Origin: Triatoma infestans
Taxonomy: Eukaryota; Arthropoda; Insecta; Hemiptera; Reduviidae
NCBI GenBank assembly: GCA_011037195.1
Contig: JAAEAF010000278.1
Coordinates: forward strand, 1 to 64,000
DNA: 64,000 nucleotides
Direction of reading: 5' to 3'
The position numbers and the translations under genes are program-made. Below, in pieces: positions 9,926 through 22,056 of this stretch. Under the pieces are notes generated by a model, which saw only the letters and a list, made by a program, of their open reading frames with translations, had not been told where the DNA came from and ran no database searches. Numbering within the stretch: position 1 is the first letter of the stretch; every line of letters starts with the position of its first letter.

Positions 9926-10372
9926 ACCGCCAAAGACTTTAACATCCCTAAATACTACTACTAGTAGTTACTAATACAGTCCATATATTACAATATAACC
10001 ATGTACATTATCCTTAAAATAGTGGGGGGTGTGCCAGGAGGTGTGCACGCTTCGATGAGCAAAGGTACTCTTCAGTCTCTATTACCATGATTCTATACCC
10101 CCATCGCACTGCACCCCGCCTACCCTACAAATGTTTAAATGAGCACAATCTCAAGGTAGGGGAAAATAGAGAGGTATGAATCGTGGTGCTCTATTATATG
10201 TAACCTTTCAACCGTTAATGCTTTAACGGTTAATATTATTATTATTAAGTGATAAGATAAGAGAATTTTTGCTTTATAGTAGTGCGAATCATTTCAAATA
10301 AGATTTTCCATTAAAATATCCGCATATTTTCTCAATCGATTCAACGATACTTCTTCTGTATTTCACAGGACA
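9926..10372. other. No gene or recognised element
   Basis: Mixed sequence with an ATT run near 10233. It would be intron if the exon at 9848 is real. Confidence 0.4.
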
Positions 10373-10610
10373 ATGGCTCCCACACATCATTCATCTAGTC
10401 GCACCTTTGACTTGTTTAACACTCAGCAAACATTTAATATAAAACACTCGCCAGACATTTTCTTACTCCTTTTAATTCAATTTTCAGAGCATATCTATGT
10501 TATCACACTGTTTGAAAAATGCATCCTGATGATGGGCGAACGCCCGAAACCGGTCGATGACCACAAAAAGAAGCAGGCTATCACGGAAAATATCTCTGAT
10601 GAAGTAAGAA
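10373..10610 (+). mobile_element. Penelope-type terminal-repeat fragment
   Basis: The fragment is defined by the CTGATGA, GGGCGAACGCCC, GAAACCGGTC series at 10526-10555, which has the layout of Penelope-like pseudo-LTRs. It ends in CACGGAAAATATCTCTGATG, shared with the repeats at 705 and 19284. No reverse transcriptase or GIY-YIG sequence accompanies it. The left border is uncertain. Confidence 0.5.
10526..10555 (+). ncRNA. Hammerhead-ribozyme-like motif, best core in the window
   Basis: All core elements occur in order: CTGATGA, a perfect stem II (GGGC/GCCC, GAAC loop), GAAA, then CCGGTC. CCGG would form a two-pair stem III only by intermolecular pairing, as reported for minimal hammerheads of Penelope-like elements. 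The T and C after CCGG fit the cleavage triplet GUC. One extra U lies between CTGATGA and stem II, which the classical hammerhead lacks, so activity is uncertain. Stem I cannot be assigned with confidence. Confidence 0.5.
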
Positions 10611-11796
10611 TAATTTTTATTTTCCGAAGTTTCTTTAGTGATAATTATTTGGAGTTGGTAGGCTTTGGTTGGTTGTTCCTCTTGTTCTTACACTCACTCT
10701 CTCTCACTTTTCAGCCCTCCTCAGTGGTCCCCTCCAGTCAAGAGTTTTTTGCCTTCATTTGTTGACGGAAAGGTTTTGTTGCCGCCTGCTGCAATTGTTG
10801 GCTCTGCCTCTTCAACATGAAAACTTCTAACAATACGCGATCTCCTTTCTTCTTTTTTTCTCATTTGCTAAACTCTTTTGGTAAAAAAATAAAATAAAAA
10901 ACAATGAAATATTTCCGAGGAATGAAGTCAAGAAGACTCAATTAACTGGTTTGGTAATAAAAATAGAAGGGGAACATGGAGGCAAGCAAAACGGTAGGAG
11001 AAGGTTTTCCAAAGAAGTGGTGGGGAGGCAGAGTAAAGGATTGGTTCTTTTCTTAAAAAAAGAATGTTGTAATCTATAGTCCGAACGCCTTTTTTTTTCT
11101 TCTTTTTTTTCACTTTAACCAATTGCGATCACAAAAGAAAGAGAGAAAGAGTAATGTAAGAGAAAAAGAGAGAGAAACTTTGCTTTCTTACGTCACCTCT
11201 TTTGTTCAACACAAATTATAATTGTTGTCACAAATATTTTTAAAAAATCGGCATTCCTTTTATTTTCTCTTTGAGCATTCAACGTTCTTTTTTTTTCTCT
11301 GTTCACGTCTTCTGTACCTTTTCCGTCATCATCTTTTCCTGTCTTGCTTGACAAACTACCCCATCCTTTTTTTTTCTTTTATTTCAGCACTTCTCTGCCT
11401 GCTGCTATTGTCTATGTAACTGGATCAAACAAAGCAATATGAAACTTCGACATAATAATAATTAAAAATTAACTCATAACAAAAAAAAAATACCTGCTTT
11501 AAAAAAAAAATCGATTCTCACTTAACAACGTCTTTTAATGAATAAATTGTTTCTTTGCAGTAAAGGGTGAAAACAAGAAAAAAAAATTCTAAACAATATT
11601 GAAATTTTTACGTTTCAATGCGCAAAAATGCGAAATACAAAATCATCTTCTAGTGAAAAAGGTCTTTTTGTTTATAACTACGTATTTATAATTAAAAAAT
11701 TTAGTTTACTTCATCATTTCTATGTATAAGGGCATCTCGCTAGTTAAAGAAATCTGTTACAGATCGATTTATGTTATAGATCAAATGCATCAAGAC
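10611..11796. other. No confirmed gene; pyrimidine-rich sequence
   Basis: A pyrimidine tract ending CTTTTCAG at 10707-10714 looks like a splice acceptor, but the following frame stops within 20 codons. T-rich runs occur at 11090-11110 and 11285-11395. No element ends are visible. Confidence 0.4.
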
Positions 11797-12460
11797 TTTT
11801 TTTACTTTCTCTTACTGCTTATCATTGTAATAATTGAATTTTCACCAAAAATACTACTTCCGAGGACGAAAGAAATGATTTTACCGAATGGATTGTATAT
11901 TTTTGGGTGTGTGTACGAAATATTTCAAAAACGGAAAAAAACCACAGAAAGCTCAAAGTTGGTATTCCGTTTAGGTATTACCACTCTTCATCTGACATGA
12001 AGGTATTGGGCAAAATCCATCAATTAGAAGTGCGAATCTACTGAATAATTTTTCCCCGACAGTTTTTCGTGATTTTCTCGAAAATGACTCCAACGATTTT
12101 CTTTAAACTTCAAACACTATGAATTACCTTAACTTTTATTTGAAACATTTTCCCCGGGAAAGGTTGATTTTTTTGTGGGTTGCTGGGGGAAATCATAGCG
12201 TTAAGCCGGTCTCTAAAGTAACACTTCAATACAAAGTATGATTCTACCATCTAATAATATTAATATACATTAAAAGTATTGGTAGAATTCCAAATTTAAA
12301 AAAAATCGGTTAACCGGAAATGCAATTTTAAGGAATAAATAGGTAATAGGGAATTTTTGAGTTGTTTTTGGTATTTTCCCGAAAACGACTACAACGACCT
12401 CCTTTAAACTTAAAATACTCAATGCAAAGATATAAACCTATCATTTTTATTTGTAACATT
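11797..12460 (+). repeat. Repeat family H, long copy
   Basis: It begins TTTTTTACTTTCTCTTACTG near 11800. The ATTTTCACC box, ATTTCAAAAACGG, the GACTCCAACGATTTTC block, the CCCCGGGAAAGG block, and the second half with CCGGAAATGCAA at about 12310 and CGACTACAACGACC follow in order. Right end lost. Confidence 0.8.
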
Positions 12461-12549
12461 TAATGTTAAGACAAATGAGTAAAATATGAAATGCAAGGAA
12501 AATTGTTATTTTACAAATAATTGTATTACCAGCACAAAGGGAAAGTCAA

Positions 12550-12975
12550 AACCTATTTTTTTTCACTTCTAGAAGAGAAAAAAATTACAATATATCGTAA
12601 TTTCGAAACTGAATTTCCACACCGGAAATGCTCTTGAGAGCGTAGAAATAAATAAATAAAAAATCTGGAGCAAAACACCACCACTTTCTCAGTACCCACG
12701 TATCACGATTTCCATAGACAAATATTATCTAAACTTGGAATTGTTACTTAATATATCGTTGCCTTCAACTATTTCATTGATGGATAGCCTTACATTACAT
12801 ACGATAAGTTTTAGATTCTGGTATCTGAATGTCGCATAACAATAGCGGTCCAACAAAATCGTTGGAGCTGTTTTCAAGAAAATCGCGATAAACTGAAAAA
12901 AAAAATACAGTAAAATCGCACTTCCGGTTGATGGGTATAATTTTTCATTTCTGAGATATTTTGTTCATACACTGC
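12550..12975. repeat. Repeat family H, rearranged pieces in both orientations
   Basis: A plus-strand left-end piece lies at 12550-12640. A minus-strand piece lies at 12845-12945, shown by TCGTTGGAGCTGTTTTC and CGCACTTCCGGTTGATG. The junction between is scrambled. Confidence 0.6.
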
Positions 12976-13585
12976 CGGCATCCGGACAATGTGTAATCAT
13001 CACACATCGATAAACACACACCGTACACACTTACAAAAGAAATAACGCAGCCATCAATGTGCAATGAAACTTTTCCAGCATTTTCTGCAGTTTTCTGCTG
13101 CCGCACGAATACTCTTACTTTCCGCGCTTGTGTAGCAAAACCGGAAGGGCTTCCAGTTTCAGTCGGGTGAATTAAGCACTCGGAATCACCAGAATATCGT
13201 TGACCGAGAGGGCTTGAGGTAATATCCTTTATTTTTCTTGAACCGAATTTTAAAAATCTTGTTTTCTGTTACTATATAAATACAAAATATATGCAAAAGT
13301 GTGATCAATTCAGAGCAACATTATCTAAATAGATTCCTGTATGACAGGAAAAAGCCTGCAGGAACTTGCCGGACGGAAGCTGAAGCAAGCTACAACTATT
13401 GCTATAGGACACAGGGGGCCACAGAAAAAAACTAAGATCAAAAGGATGGAGGCCATGGTTGGAAAAAGGTAGTGAAAAGTTGCTTTACAGGAAAACGTAC
13501 CCTTGTAGCTCTGCTACGATCCTCCAGAACTCAATTGTTTGAAGTAAAAAAATTGATACGTATTTATTTATATAAAAAGTAGGTA
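12976..13585. other. No gene or recognised element
   Basis: A moderately GC-rich stretch at 13080-13220 and a block at 13340-13470 have short open frames only. Nothing is identified. Confidence 0.4.
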
Positions 13586-13760
13586 TATGGAGTTTAAAGA
13601 AAATCGATGTGACATGTTTGAAAGAAATTAGGGGAAAAAATTCACTAAATTGCACTTCCCACTGAAGGATTTTGTTCGAAATCTTGATGTCGGATTCCAT
13701 AGGGGTACCAAACATTGAATATCAAGTATGAGCTTTCTACGTTTTTGAGATGATTTGTAC
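13586..13760 (-). repeat. Repeat family H, partial copy
   Basis: AGTTTAAAGAAAATCGATG, the TTGCACTTCCCACTGAAGG variant of the CCGGAAGTG box, and ATTTTGTTCGAAATCTTG occur in family order on the minus strand. Confidence 0.7.
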
Positions 13761-15055
13761 AACACAAACAAGAAGGAAAAGAAAGTAAAAAGTAAAAAAA
13801 AAGTGCTAAAAACCCATAATATAAACAAAACTACGTAGCCATTAATACACATTACATAATCTCGTTTTTATTAGACGTTTAAATGTATGTTATGTGCGTA
13901 CATAGATAATAATTGGAATCAATATTAATAATGTAGAGTAATTAAAGATGTAAATGGGTTCTGTAGAAGAGAGAGAGAGACTACAAACACATAGACATTT
14001 GGAGTAATATTAACTTTGTGTGTGTGTTTGCGTGCGTCTCCGTCTGTCAGGGTATAGAGTAGAGTAGCAGCTGATTCACATCACGTCTTACCCTACCATA
14101 CAGCATCACCCACAATTATCTAACATTAACTTTTGGGAAAGGAGGAGGGCGGCTAATCAGCAACGATTAGGTAGCAAAGCAAGACGAAGCGAAACAGACG
14201 GCAGCGCCTCCACAGGCGGTAAGGAGAGTGAAAACATTTTCACTGCTGTGTCGTTATGGTGGGAAATACTTATACCACACCATCGCTCCACACACATCGT
14301 CTCTGCACATATACACACACATACTCATGGTGTATACATGTGTCCCTCGTGCTCATATTTGTTTTAATGTCACCATTACTCCCTACTTCTTCACTTCCAA
14401 CGCTACACCACACCATCATGTCATTTACATGAGGATCAGATGTGATACTACTGCTAGCTACTTAACTGCATCTTTCATTTCAAAATCTATCTTACAATGC
14501 CGCTTTACCTGTAAATTGTAGTTTAATATAAACAAATTTCGTTAACGCGGATGAAGCTAGGCAATTCTGACCATTAGTTTGGTAGTAGAGTTAGGGAATA
14601 ATGTGGTGGGTAGGTTGACGTGTGTAGTTGATTGATACGCATTTGTTGGACATGCTTGATTGGTCCATCCATTAAAATGTTGATAATTAATATCTCTCAG
14701 AGCTTTTGTGCCGGAGCAAAGGCAGGCGAAGCTTTTATTAAAGGATATTATTCGCTTATCTTTTGGTAGTGATGAATCATCAGACCAAAAATCACTTCGC
14801 CTAGTGACCATATAGATATATCTTTAAGACTATTTTACGCCTCCAGCTATAGATATGATCATAAATCGGAAATAAAATCAGTGACATTTTGAAGTAAAAT
14901 GTTGGCCTGAGATTCCGGACACTTAGGAACGGACAAACCTTAGCAATCTTCGGGTCTGTGTGTGGGAACGCTTTGATGAACCTTGCTGGATCAAACAGTT
15001 GGCTGCAGTTGTATCTCTGTCCGTATGCGTGGTTAGTATTGAACAAAATATCTGA
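13761..15055. other. No confirmed gene; CA/GT-rich island
   Basis: GA repeats at 13970-13980 and a GC-richer island at 14040-14240 are followed by CACACA-rich sequence. The 97-codon frame at 14228-14521 is rich in His/Thr/Tyr from the CA repeats and is not convincing. A conserved regulatory island is possible but unproven. Confidence 0.35.
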
Positions 15056-15930
15056 AAGACGAAACTATTACTAGAATCTCAAACTTGGTACTCCGTTTAG
15101 GTGCTACCACCGCACCTGACACGAAAGGAAAAATCCTTCAACCGGAAATGCATCTTTAGTGAGTGGTTTTACAGAGTGAGTGCGTTTTATTTACAGAATT
15201 TTGCTCATTTTCTAAAAAACGGCTCCAATGATTTTCTTTAAACTTTGTATACTATCTGCTACATACAGAAATACCCATAACATTTATTTGAAACATTTTC
15301 CCGGGAAATTTGGGGGGTGGGGGGGGGAGATCTAAGCAAACAGTAACGTTATGCTTTTTACTCCAAAGTACCACAGTACAATGCATGGTTTTACCACCCA
15401 CATTTTAATATTAATATACATTAGAAGCGTTAATAAAATATCAAATTTGTGGAAATCGGTTAACCGGGTCACAGAATTAGGTTTTGAGTTTTTTGGAATT
15501 TTCGTGAAAATAGCTAAAACGATTTCCTTTAAACTTGGAATGCTTACCACACAGATAAAACAAGTATCACTTTTATTTAGAACATTTTTCGAAAACATTG
15601 ATTTTAGAGACGTGGGGGGGTTTCAATTTCACCTGCCTCTGCCTCTACCTTTGTTGGTTTTTGACAGAGGGCGATATATAAGCATAACCCGTTCCATCTT
15701 TTTTTTATGGCCAGTCCAACTAAACATTTTAAAAGTTGCAATTTCAAAGAAAAAAGTGCAAATTTATTAATAAAATTGAATTAATTGCTCCTCTTGCTAT
15801 AATAAGAAAGCAAATGTCTTGTAATAACTCAAGTTTGAAGAAAATTTGGCTTTCTGGAAAAAGATAAGAGATATTCATTTGCTATAAGAGGAAATTCATT
15901 TGAGTGTTTCATACCAGATTTTTTTATTTT
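15056..15930 (+). repeat. Repeat family H, long copy
   Basis: First half from the AACTTGGTACTCCG block at 15081 through ACCGGAAATGCATC at 15139, CGGCTCCAATGATTTTC, and the GGGGGGTGGGGGGGG block at 15310-15328. The second half runs from ATCGGTTAACCGGGTC at about 15454 to GAGTGTTTCATACCAG near 15902, a decayed right-end stem-loop. The left end is missing. Confidence 0.8.
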
Positions 15931-17261
15931 TTTTATTTTACTTAATTAACGGAACCCGTCAACTATCAGGTTCACGAGCATTAGAAAAAAACCTATCAGG
16001 TTTACAGCTGTGATGGATGCAAAACATATTAAAATATATTAAATTAAGAAATATCAAGATAGTGACAATTCCCTTGCAAAAAGGTACACGCAGGTATAAG
16101 AAAACAGTTATTGGAAAAGATTAATTAACCTTATGTCATTGTACTGCCCCCTTCTTCTCACAGGGGAGGCACTAAACGGACAAAAGAGAAGAATTTTACA
16201 AGACAGACTTCTGCTAGAAATCAAGGTGGAAACATCGAAACACTACTTCAGGAATCGCTCTCTAAATATCTGTGCCAGTTTCACAATAAATTAAATAAGA
16301 TTATAATATCAAATAACAGAATATATTTATTTTATTATCAGTGGTGATTTCTTATTCTTAATACTTCTATCTGTTAACCGTATATACATACAAGCCCTTT
16401 TCGCCAAGACGCTCACGCCACAAGCTACCTATACACACATCTCACCATAACATTACACTGCTAATACAAATCCCTTCTAAAATTAGGATAAGAGAATTTG
16501 TGAAAATGTTTCATACGAAATATAATAAATAACGAGGGTGTAAGGTAGTAATCAGTGAATGGCCAGGAATATGGAAAGAAGAACCCCTATGTTCTGGAAA
16601 GTCAACCAGGGTGTTCTTCCAGTCACGTAATAGCCAGCAGAGGGCCACATCTGGGCCTATACAACAGCGCTATGCGAGGATCAGAGAGCAAAGCAAAGTT
16701 TTCCCATACAACTTTCCGGCTATCTGTATCTCTCTCTCTTTCTCTCCCTTCCACGCACCACACATACAGACACACAACACACACATTTATGACGGTAGGG
16801 CGGCCAATGTGTGCGCGAATTGAAGGGAGGCGGACATTTTCTATAAAAGATCACGATTCAAAAGTGATTTAGAGGAATAATGCCCAGGAAGTGCAAGTAC
16901 AGGAAATAATACTACGTTTCTTGTGCGTCATTCACACATACAGCACACATACCAACTTTCTGCAAAACAATCAAGCCAGCCTGCAATTAAGCAGCATAAC
17001 TGAGTGGCAGCTAAGTTAGAATCACATATCCATCACCATGTCGTACTCTCTATTGTTAGCGACATATTTGACAAAAATAAATCGAAACGCTGTCTTTATT
17101 TTGTATGATAATCGATAAGGAAGAATTTTGCTTTATTTGATTAATATGCTGCATAATAAAAAGCTTACGATTCACGTACTGAAAATGTACTCTCATTCAA
17201 ACAAAAACTTGTCCTAACATAAAAATAAACTAAATTAAATTAAACGTTTAATGAAACTAAC
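15931..17261. other. No confirmed gene; mixed unique sequence
   Basis: The island at 16540-16830 has open frames in two frames on the plus strand and a CT/CA microsatellite at 16725-16785. These are likely low-complexity shadows. No RNA gene or element end is visible. Confidence 0.35.
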
Positions 17262-17871
17262 TAGTGTGAAACATTCACACGGCTTTCTCTTACTCCAGTT
17301 TACATAACAAACCCCTCCTCCAACTTCTTTAAATGAACTTTCTCGAGAAAAAGTTTCCAAACAAATGTGCTAGATCTCTGTATTGTTAGTGAAACAATTT
17401 TAACAAAATCCGTCAGCGTCTTTCTCCGTCGGAGAAAATAACAAAAAACTGTTTAGTAAAAACGCACTTCCGGTCCGAACCAATTTTCTTCAAACTCGGA
17501 ATTTTGGCAACATATTTAATTCTAATTAATATTACTTAAATGATAGAATTGTATAAGAAACTAAAATAACACTTCACATGATAAACATAACCCTCCTCCA
17601 AAACTCCCCTTAAATGATTTTCCCAAAAAAATGTTTCAAATAAAAGTTGTAGTCCTTATATGCATAGCTTATTTACTAAGTTTAAAGAAAATTGTTGGAG
17701 CCGTTTTTGAGAAACTTGCCAAAAACTGTAAAAACCATCCGATAAATGGTACTTCCGGTTGACGGATTTTGCCCGAAATCTCCGTGTCTGAAGTGGTGGT
17801 AGTACGTAAACGGAATACCAAGTTTCCACTTCCTGTAACTTTTCATTTTTGACATATTCTTTTCACAACAT

Positions 17872-17908
<37 letters not shown>

Positions 17909-18035
17909 ATTTTCTAAAAACCACTTTTTTGTACTCAGGGGACCTCAAAACGTGTGTTTCCAGTGAAAACTCAATTTCGAAAATCTGACACACTCGCAAT
18001 ACTTCCTCTTACTATTATTAATAAGAGAATATAAT
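17262..18035 (-). repeat. Repeat family H, near full-length copy with (CA)16
   Basis: The right-end stem-loop GTGTGAAACATTCACAC lies at 17265-17281 and is followed by GGCTTTCTCTTACTCC. Both halves follow in reverse. A CA tract sits at 17875-17907, in the position where other copies have GT. The left end is at 18000-18030, CTTCCTCTTACT then AATAAGAGAA. This is one of the best copies for defining the ends. Confidence 0.85.
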
Positions 18036-18970
18036 AAAATTACCGTCCGCTGCTAAAAATAATTCGCCACAATTTATCGAATACTCTTTTAAAACAACTG
18101 TAGCCAATCTGGACGTATTCGGCATTTCTTTACCAGAAGGACTTATTTCTTCATGAACATTTCCTTACTAGAAGAAAAACCATGGAACGCTGGAATAAAT
18201 AAAATGTTCTGGAACTTTGTTTTTTTATTACTTCAGACCAATAATAATTACTTTGCCAAAAAGTAAACATTATAAATGTCAGATTTTTAGTTGAACATAA
18301 TCTTCTTGATATTGATGCTTCTCAATGAGAGAGAGAGAGAGAATAGAGAGAGAGAAGCAATATTCATATAGTCCTAAGGACTGGAGGGGGATACACTAGC
18401 AGCGGATTGAACAGTCCCTCTCTGTAAATAAGATAAGGATGAGTAGGGAAAATGGTTTGTATGTGAATGTTCGTGTGTATAAAAGATTGTTAGTGTGTGC
18501 GCGGTACCGGAAGTATTGTCCATGAATGTTGTTTGTACGAGCACCCAATGTCCAGACTTTAGAGGACTTTATATAACCGCTGATAACACGGCTACCCGAG
18601 TTTATACCCTCTTGCTACTTCTCTGTCCACTAGTAAAGATCATTTCCCATATTATTGGACGTCACAATACTCGTTCTAGTCTCCGTCGTATAAGTGCCCT
18701 GTTTCCTTCGGCATATCTTCCTTCTTCTTCTGCTTCTTTTTTTTAGAACAGCATCTTCTATTGTTACACCATACCGTAATAAAATTCTTCTTATCATCGG
18801 ATCGATACTCCTTTTGAAAATTTTCTTGAAGTAATATTTCTTTTTTTTAAATTTTTTTATTTACTTTTTGTATCAGGGAAAAAGTAAATGCCTTCATCTT
18901 TCATTCATTGACCACATAATTTCGAAAAAATTTAATTTCATCAAACAATTTTTGTCCCATTTTTTTTTTT
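18036..18970. other. No confirmed gene; GA tract and T-rich DNA
   Basis: A GA microsatellite lies at 18326-18354. The 83-codon frame at 18495-18746 has no recognisable domain. T-rich runs at 18838-18860 and 18960-18977 lead into the next H copy. Confidence 0.4.
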
Positions 18971-18975
18971 TTTTT

Positions 18976-19117
18976 TAATAACTTTCTCTCACTCCTGATA
19001 AGAGGAAGTATTACAATCATATCAAAAATTTTTAAATTGAGTTTTCATTGGAAATGCATGTTTTGAGTTATTCGGAATACAAAAAAAATGTCATATGCGA
19101 ACTTTCTCTGTGCTTGT

Positions 19118-19157
<40 letters not shown>

Positions 19158-19735
19158 GTGTGTATGTACAAAAAGATTTGAAAAACGAAAAATTTTTTTA
19201 ATATTATTATTAGTTTTTGAATCGATTTTATTCGAAAATTATCTTCAACGAGTTTCAGGGTATCACAGCCTGCTTCATTTTGCTGCCTTTATCACGGAAA
19301 ATGTCTCTGATGCTCTCCAGCTCTGCGAAACCAACCAACACATCAACCAAATAATATTTACTAGAATTACATATGTTGTCAAAATTTTGGGTCGGAAGAA
19401 AATTGGTTGACCGGAAGTGCGCTTTTATGGAAGTTATTTCACTGTATACGATGTTATCCACAAAATCACAAACGGATATCATTAAAAATTTCCACTCTAA
19501 AGTCCTATCTTTCCTTTATGGGGGATTTTTTACCGAGAAAGTTCATTTACAGAATTTTTGTGGAAGGGGTGATTACTGTTTCTATAAAACAGTCGTTATA
19601 TTAAGTTTAGATTCTCCAAATTGAAGACACAAAAATTATAAATTTGAAGAAAATGTGTCACATAAATCTGTGTGGGTGTACTGCTGTAAGAGAAAGTCGT
19701 GTGAATCTTTCACACAGATTTTATTTCCACTTATT
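18976..19735 (+). repeat. Repeat family H copy with (GT)n and an inserted short repeat
   Basis: Left end AACTTTCTCTCACTCCTG then ATAAGAGGAAGTATTAC at 18978-19013. A GT tract is at 19116-19162. The right-end stem-loop GTGTGAATCTTTCACAC is at 19698-19714. Between them, 19284-19365 belongs to the short repeat shared with 705 and 10580. Confidence 0.8.
19284..19365 (+). repeat. Short dispersed repeat, possible Penelope terminal-repeat variant
   Basis: TATCACGGAAAATGTCTCTG then CTCTGCGAAACCAACC closely matches 705-790. It interrupts the family H copy, so it inserted later. Confidence 0.45.
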
Positions 19736-20400
19736 ACCAGGAAAATGAGCTTTAGGGAGAATAGGGAATGCAACAACGCTCAACTTTTTCCTCTTAGAAG
19801 CGATGTTAGAATTCTAAATTTGAAGAAAATCGGTTAACCAGAAGTGCTACATTATAGAGTAGGATTCTGGGTTTTTCGGAATCTTCTTGGAAAAGGCTAC
19901 AATAGTTTTTGTTTAAACTGGGAATGCTGATTGCACAGACCTGTAACATTTTTCCGGAAGAAATCTGTGATATTACATCTGTAAATGTTATTTGAGTTTG
20001 GGTAAAGTTTTGGCGCTTCCTTGTGGATTACAGTGTAAACAAATTCATTAGCAACCTGTTATCTATACTAATCACTTTATACTTAAGTTGGGACAACATT
20101 TTCCAAGTTTAAAGAAAATTTATCAAAATTATAATTTATTGTATTAACGGCAATAAGAGAGTGTGCGTTTCACAACACTTTCTTTATCTTAACCTAATAA
20201 ATGACCTAAACATTTTTAAATTCATTTAATATCACGATTATTTTTCACACCATCTGATGAAGATGTTTTAATCGATAATTTCGATTTGTTTGGCATCCTT
20301 TCATTTTCTCTACTTATCGCTTTAAGAATGGGTGAACCGTGCAAGCTTCTCAAATTTATAAATTATTTTTTTTTACCGGAAGTGATATTATTTTATATTT
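19736..20400 (+). repeat. Repeat family H, second-half pieces
   Basis: Following the right end at 19735 comes another copy's second half: ATCGGTTAACCAGAAGTGC at 19828, then GGCTACAATAGTTTTTG. A left-end relic at 20300-20390 contains ACCGGAAGTGATATT. Boundaries are blurred. Confidence 0.6.
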
Positions 20401-20937
20401 TATACTAAATATGAAAAAAAATTTATTTAGCAAATATCATATTCATATTTTGTAAAAGCTAATTGAAAAACTATTAATCACCTTCATTATATACTATATA
20501 GGTGAAAATTTTAACATGAATCACCCATTTTTCTTGGAGAGTACGCAAGATAGTAAACAAAAAAATCCAAACGATAGCCTACTTAATTTTTCAACGATTC
20601 CAAATTATTATTTGATCATTATTTGAAACATTGATCAATTAAGCTGCAGAAATAAGTGGTTCTGTGGCGGCTTGCCCCCAGGTCATTTTTGTCGCGATTT
20701 TCCAGCCAGGGCTCCCTGACGTTTTTGTTTTGTTTGTTTGTTTTTCAATTTATTCTTTTGGATATATAACAGAGAAAATACCAGAGACCATATGTTTTTA
20801 TATATAGACACAGAATAATAAAATATCATAGAAGTCGGTCAAGTTCGCACCGCATTACCTGTAACATACAGAGAATTTAATAAAGAAGATTTTTGTTGTT
20901 GTGTACGCAGAAGTTTCATTTGTAGTGATAGACACTA

Positions 20938-22056
20938 GGTGTGGGCACGGCTACAGTTTCAAATTGGACTACTAATTTTTTTTTCAACAAATTTTAAAGT
21001 AGTTTTTTTTTCATAAAAAAAATGGTTATTGAATGGAAAAAAATCCGATGAATATTCGTTGAGTTATTCAGTAATGCAATTAAAGAAATTTCTGTTTATT
21101 TTCTTGACTTTCACCCTTACCGCGCTCATGTAGTTCAACAAATGCGCCTTGCAGATTTTGGGCCTAGATTAAATTTTTTTAGCAACTATGGTTTCTAAGT
21201 TATGACTCAAAGAATTCTAGAAGTTATGATTCTAATATTTTAGATAGTATTTTATAGAGTGATGAATGTAAATTTACGAATATGGAACATTGAATAGGTG
21301 GAATTTCCGAATATGAGCAGATGAAAATCCAGACACTATATATCGGACACGGACCCAGATAATAATTTCGTTGAATGTGTGGTGCGGCCTAATATTGGGG
21401 ATCAACTTGTAAGTCCGTTTTTAACAATGAAACATTGAACGCAGACAGGAATTCTTCATTTCTTAAGTGAAGTTCTCAAAGAATTACTTGAAAATGCCCC
21501 ACCCCCTCTAGCACGTCAGCAAATGACTTTCAGCTAGATGGATGGATTCAAGCTCATTATGCGAGAATAGTAAGGCGTTATCTAGATCATACCTACTGGG
21601 TTAAATCGACAGATAAGCACGGTCTCCCATATTGAGTGGCCCAGGCAGGACCTGATGCCTCAGGGGGATACCTAAAAAATAAAGTTTATAGTAACTTAAA
21701 CCCTGTCACCACTATGAAAAACCTTTGAAGAAAAAAGGTATCTCTGAATCTTGCAAAAAAATCCGTCTGGTTCTGCAACGAGTGCAGTCCAATGAAAACT
21801 GGCAAAAAAAGCACATGTTTATGCTAATTTCATTTGAACAACTGTGTGAATATGTTTTTGCCTAAATAATTTCACTATAAACTCAAAAACCATGTGAAAT
21901 AATGGGATCCAGAAGGCAGAGAATTTCTCTAGATTCAATATTGGATATCTCAGCGAATATTCAACGGATTTTTCTCGTTCAATAACCATTTTTCATTTAA
22001 AAAAAAATCTACTTTGAGAATTCGTTAATTTGGGATGGTAGCCATTGTGGGCCTAC
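20938..22056 (+). mobile_element. DDE DNA transposon with about 115-bp terminal inverted repeats
   Basis: The left arm at about 20939-21071 and the right arm at 21941-22056 are inverted copies. The clearest shared blocks are AATGGTTATTGAA, AAAAATCCG(A/T)TGAATATTCG and GGCTAC at the outer edge. Between them lies a broken transposase (21105-21735). The interval is shorter than needed for a full gene, so the left half of the transposase was probably deleted. No target duplication could be fixed. Confidence 0.7.
21105..21735 (+). pseudogene. DUF4817/Tc1-mariner-like transposase, catalytic half
   Basis: Across frames, the translation reads HPYRAHVVQQM then ADFGPRLNF, then LYRDECKFTN (first catalytic Asp), then LNVWCGLI, then QLDGWIQAHY (second Asp, normally QQDGAPAH), then GPDASGGYLKNKVY (usually SPDL.PLD..LWG.LK). 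The order and spacing match the DDE-superfamily transposases of insects that carry an N-terminal DUF4817 region. At least four stops or frame changes interrupt it. The N-terminal DNA-binding part is absent. Confidence 0.7.

Noticed and set aside
10707..10765. Splice acceptor and exon after CTTTTCAG
   Set aside because: The following frame stops quickly and cannot be tied to the candidate exon at 9848 with any confidence.
15351..15770. 139-codon frame
   Set aside because: It lies inside a non-coding family H copy; other copies have stops in that frame.
16555..16872. 105-codon frame
   Set aside because: Overlapping frames and CT/CA microsatellite; no similarity recognised.
20255..20290. Additional hammerhead-like CTGATGA at 20257
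   Set aside because: No paired stem II and no GAAAC follow; only the first box matches.
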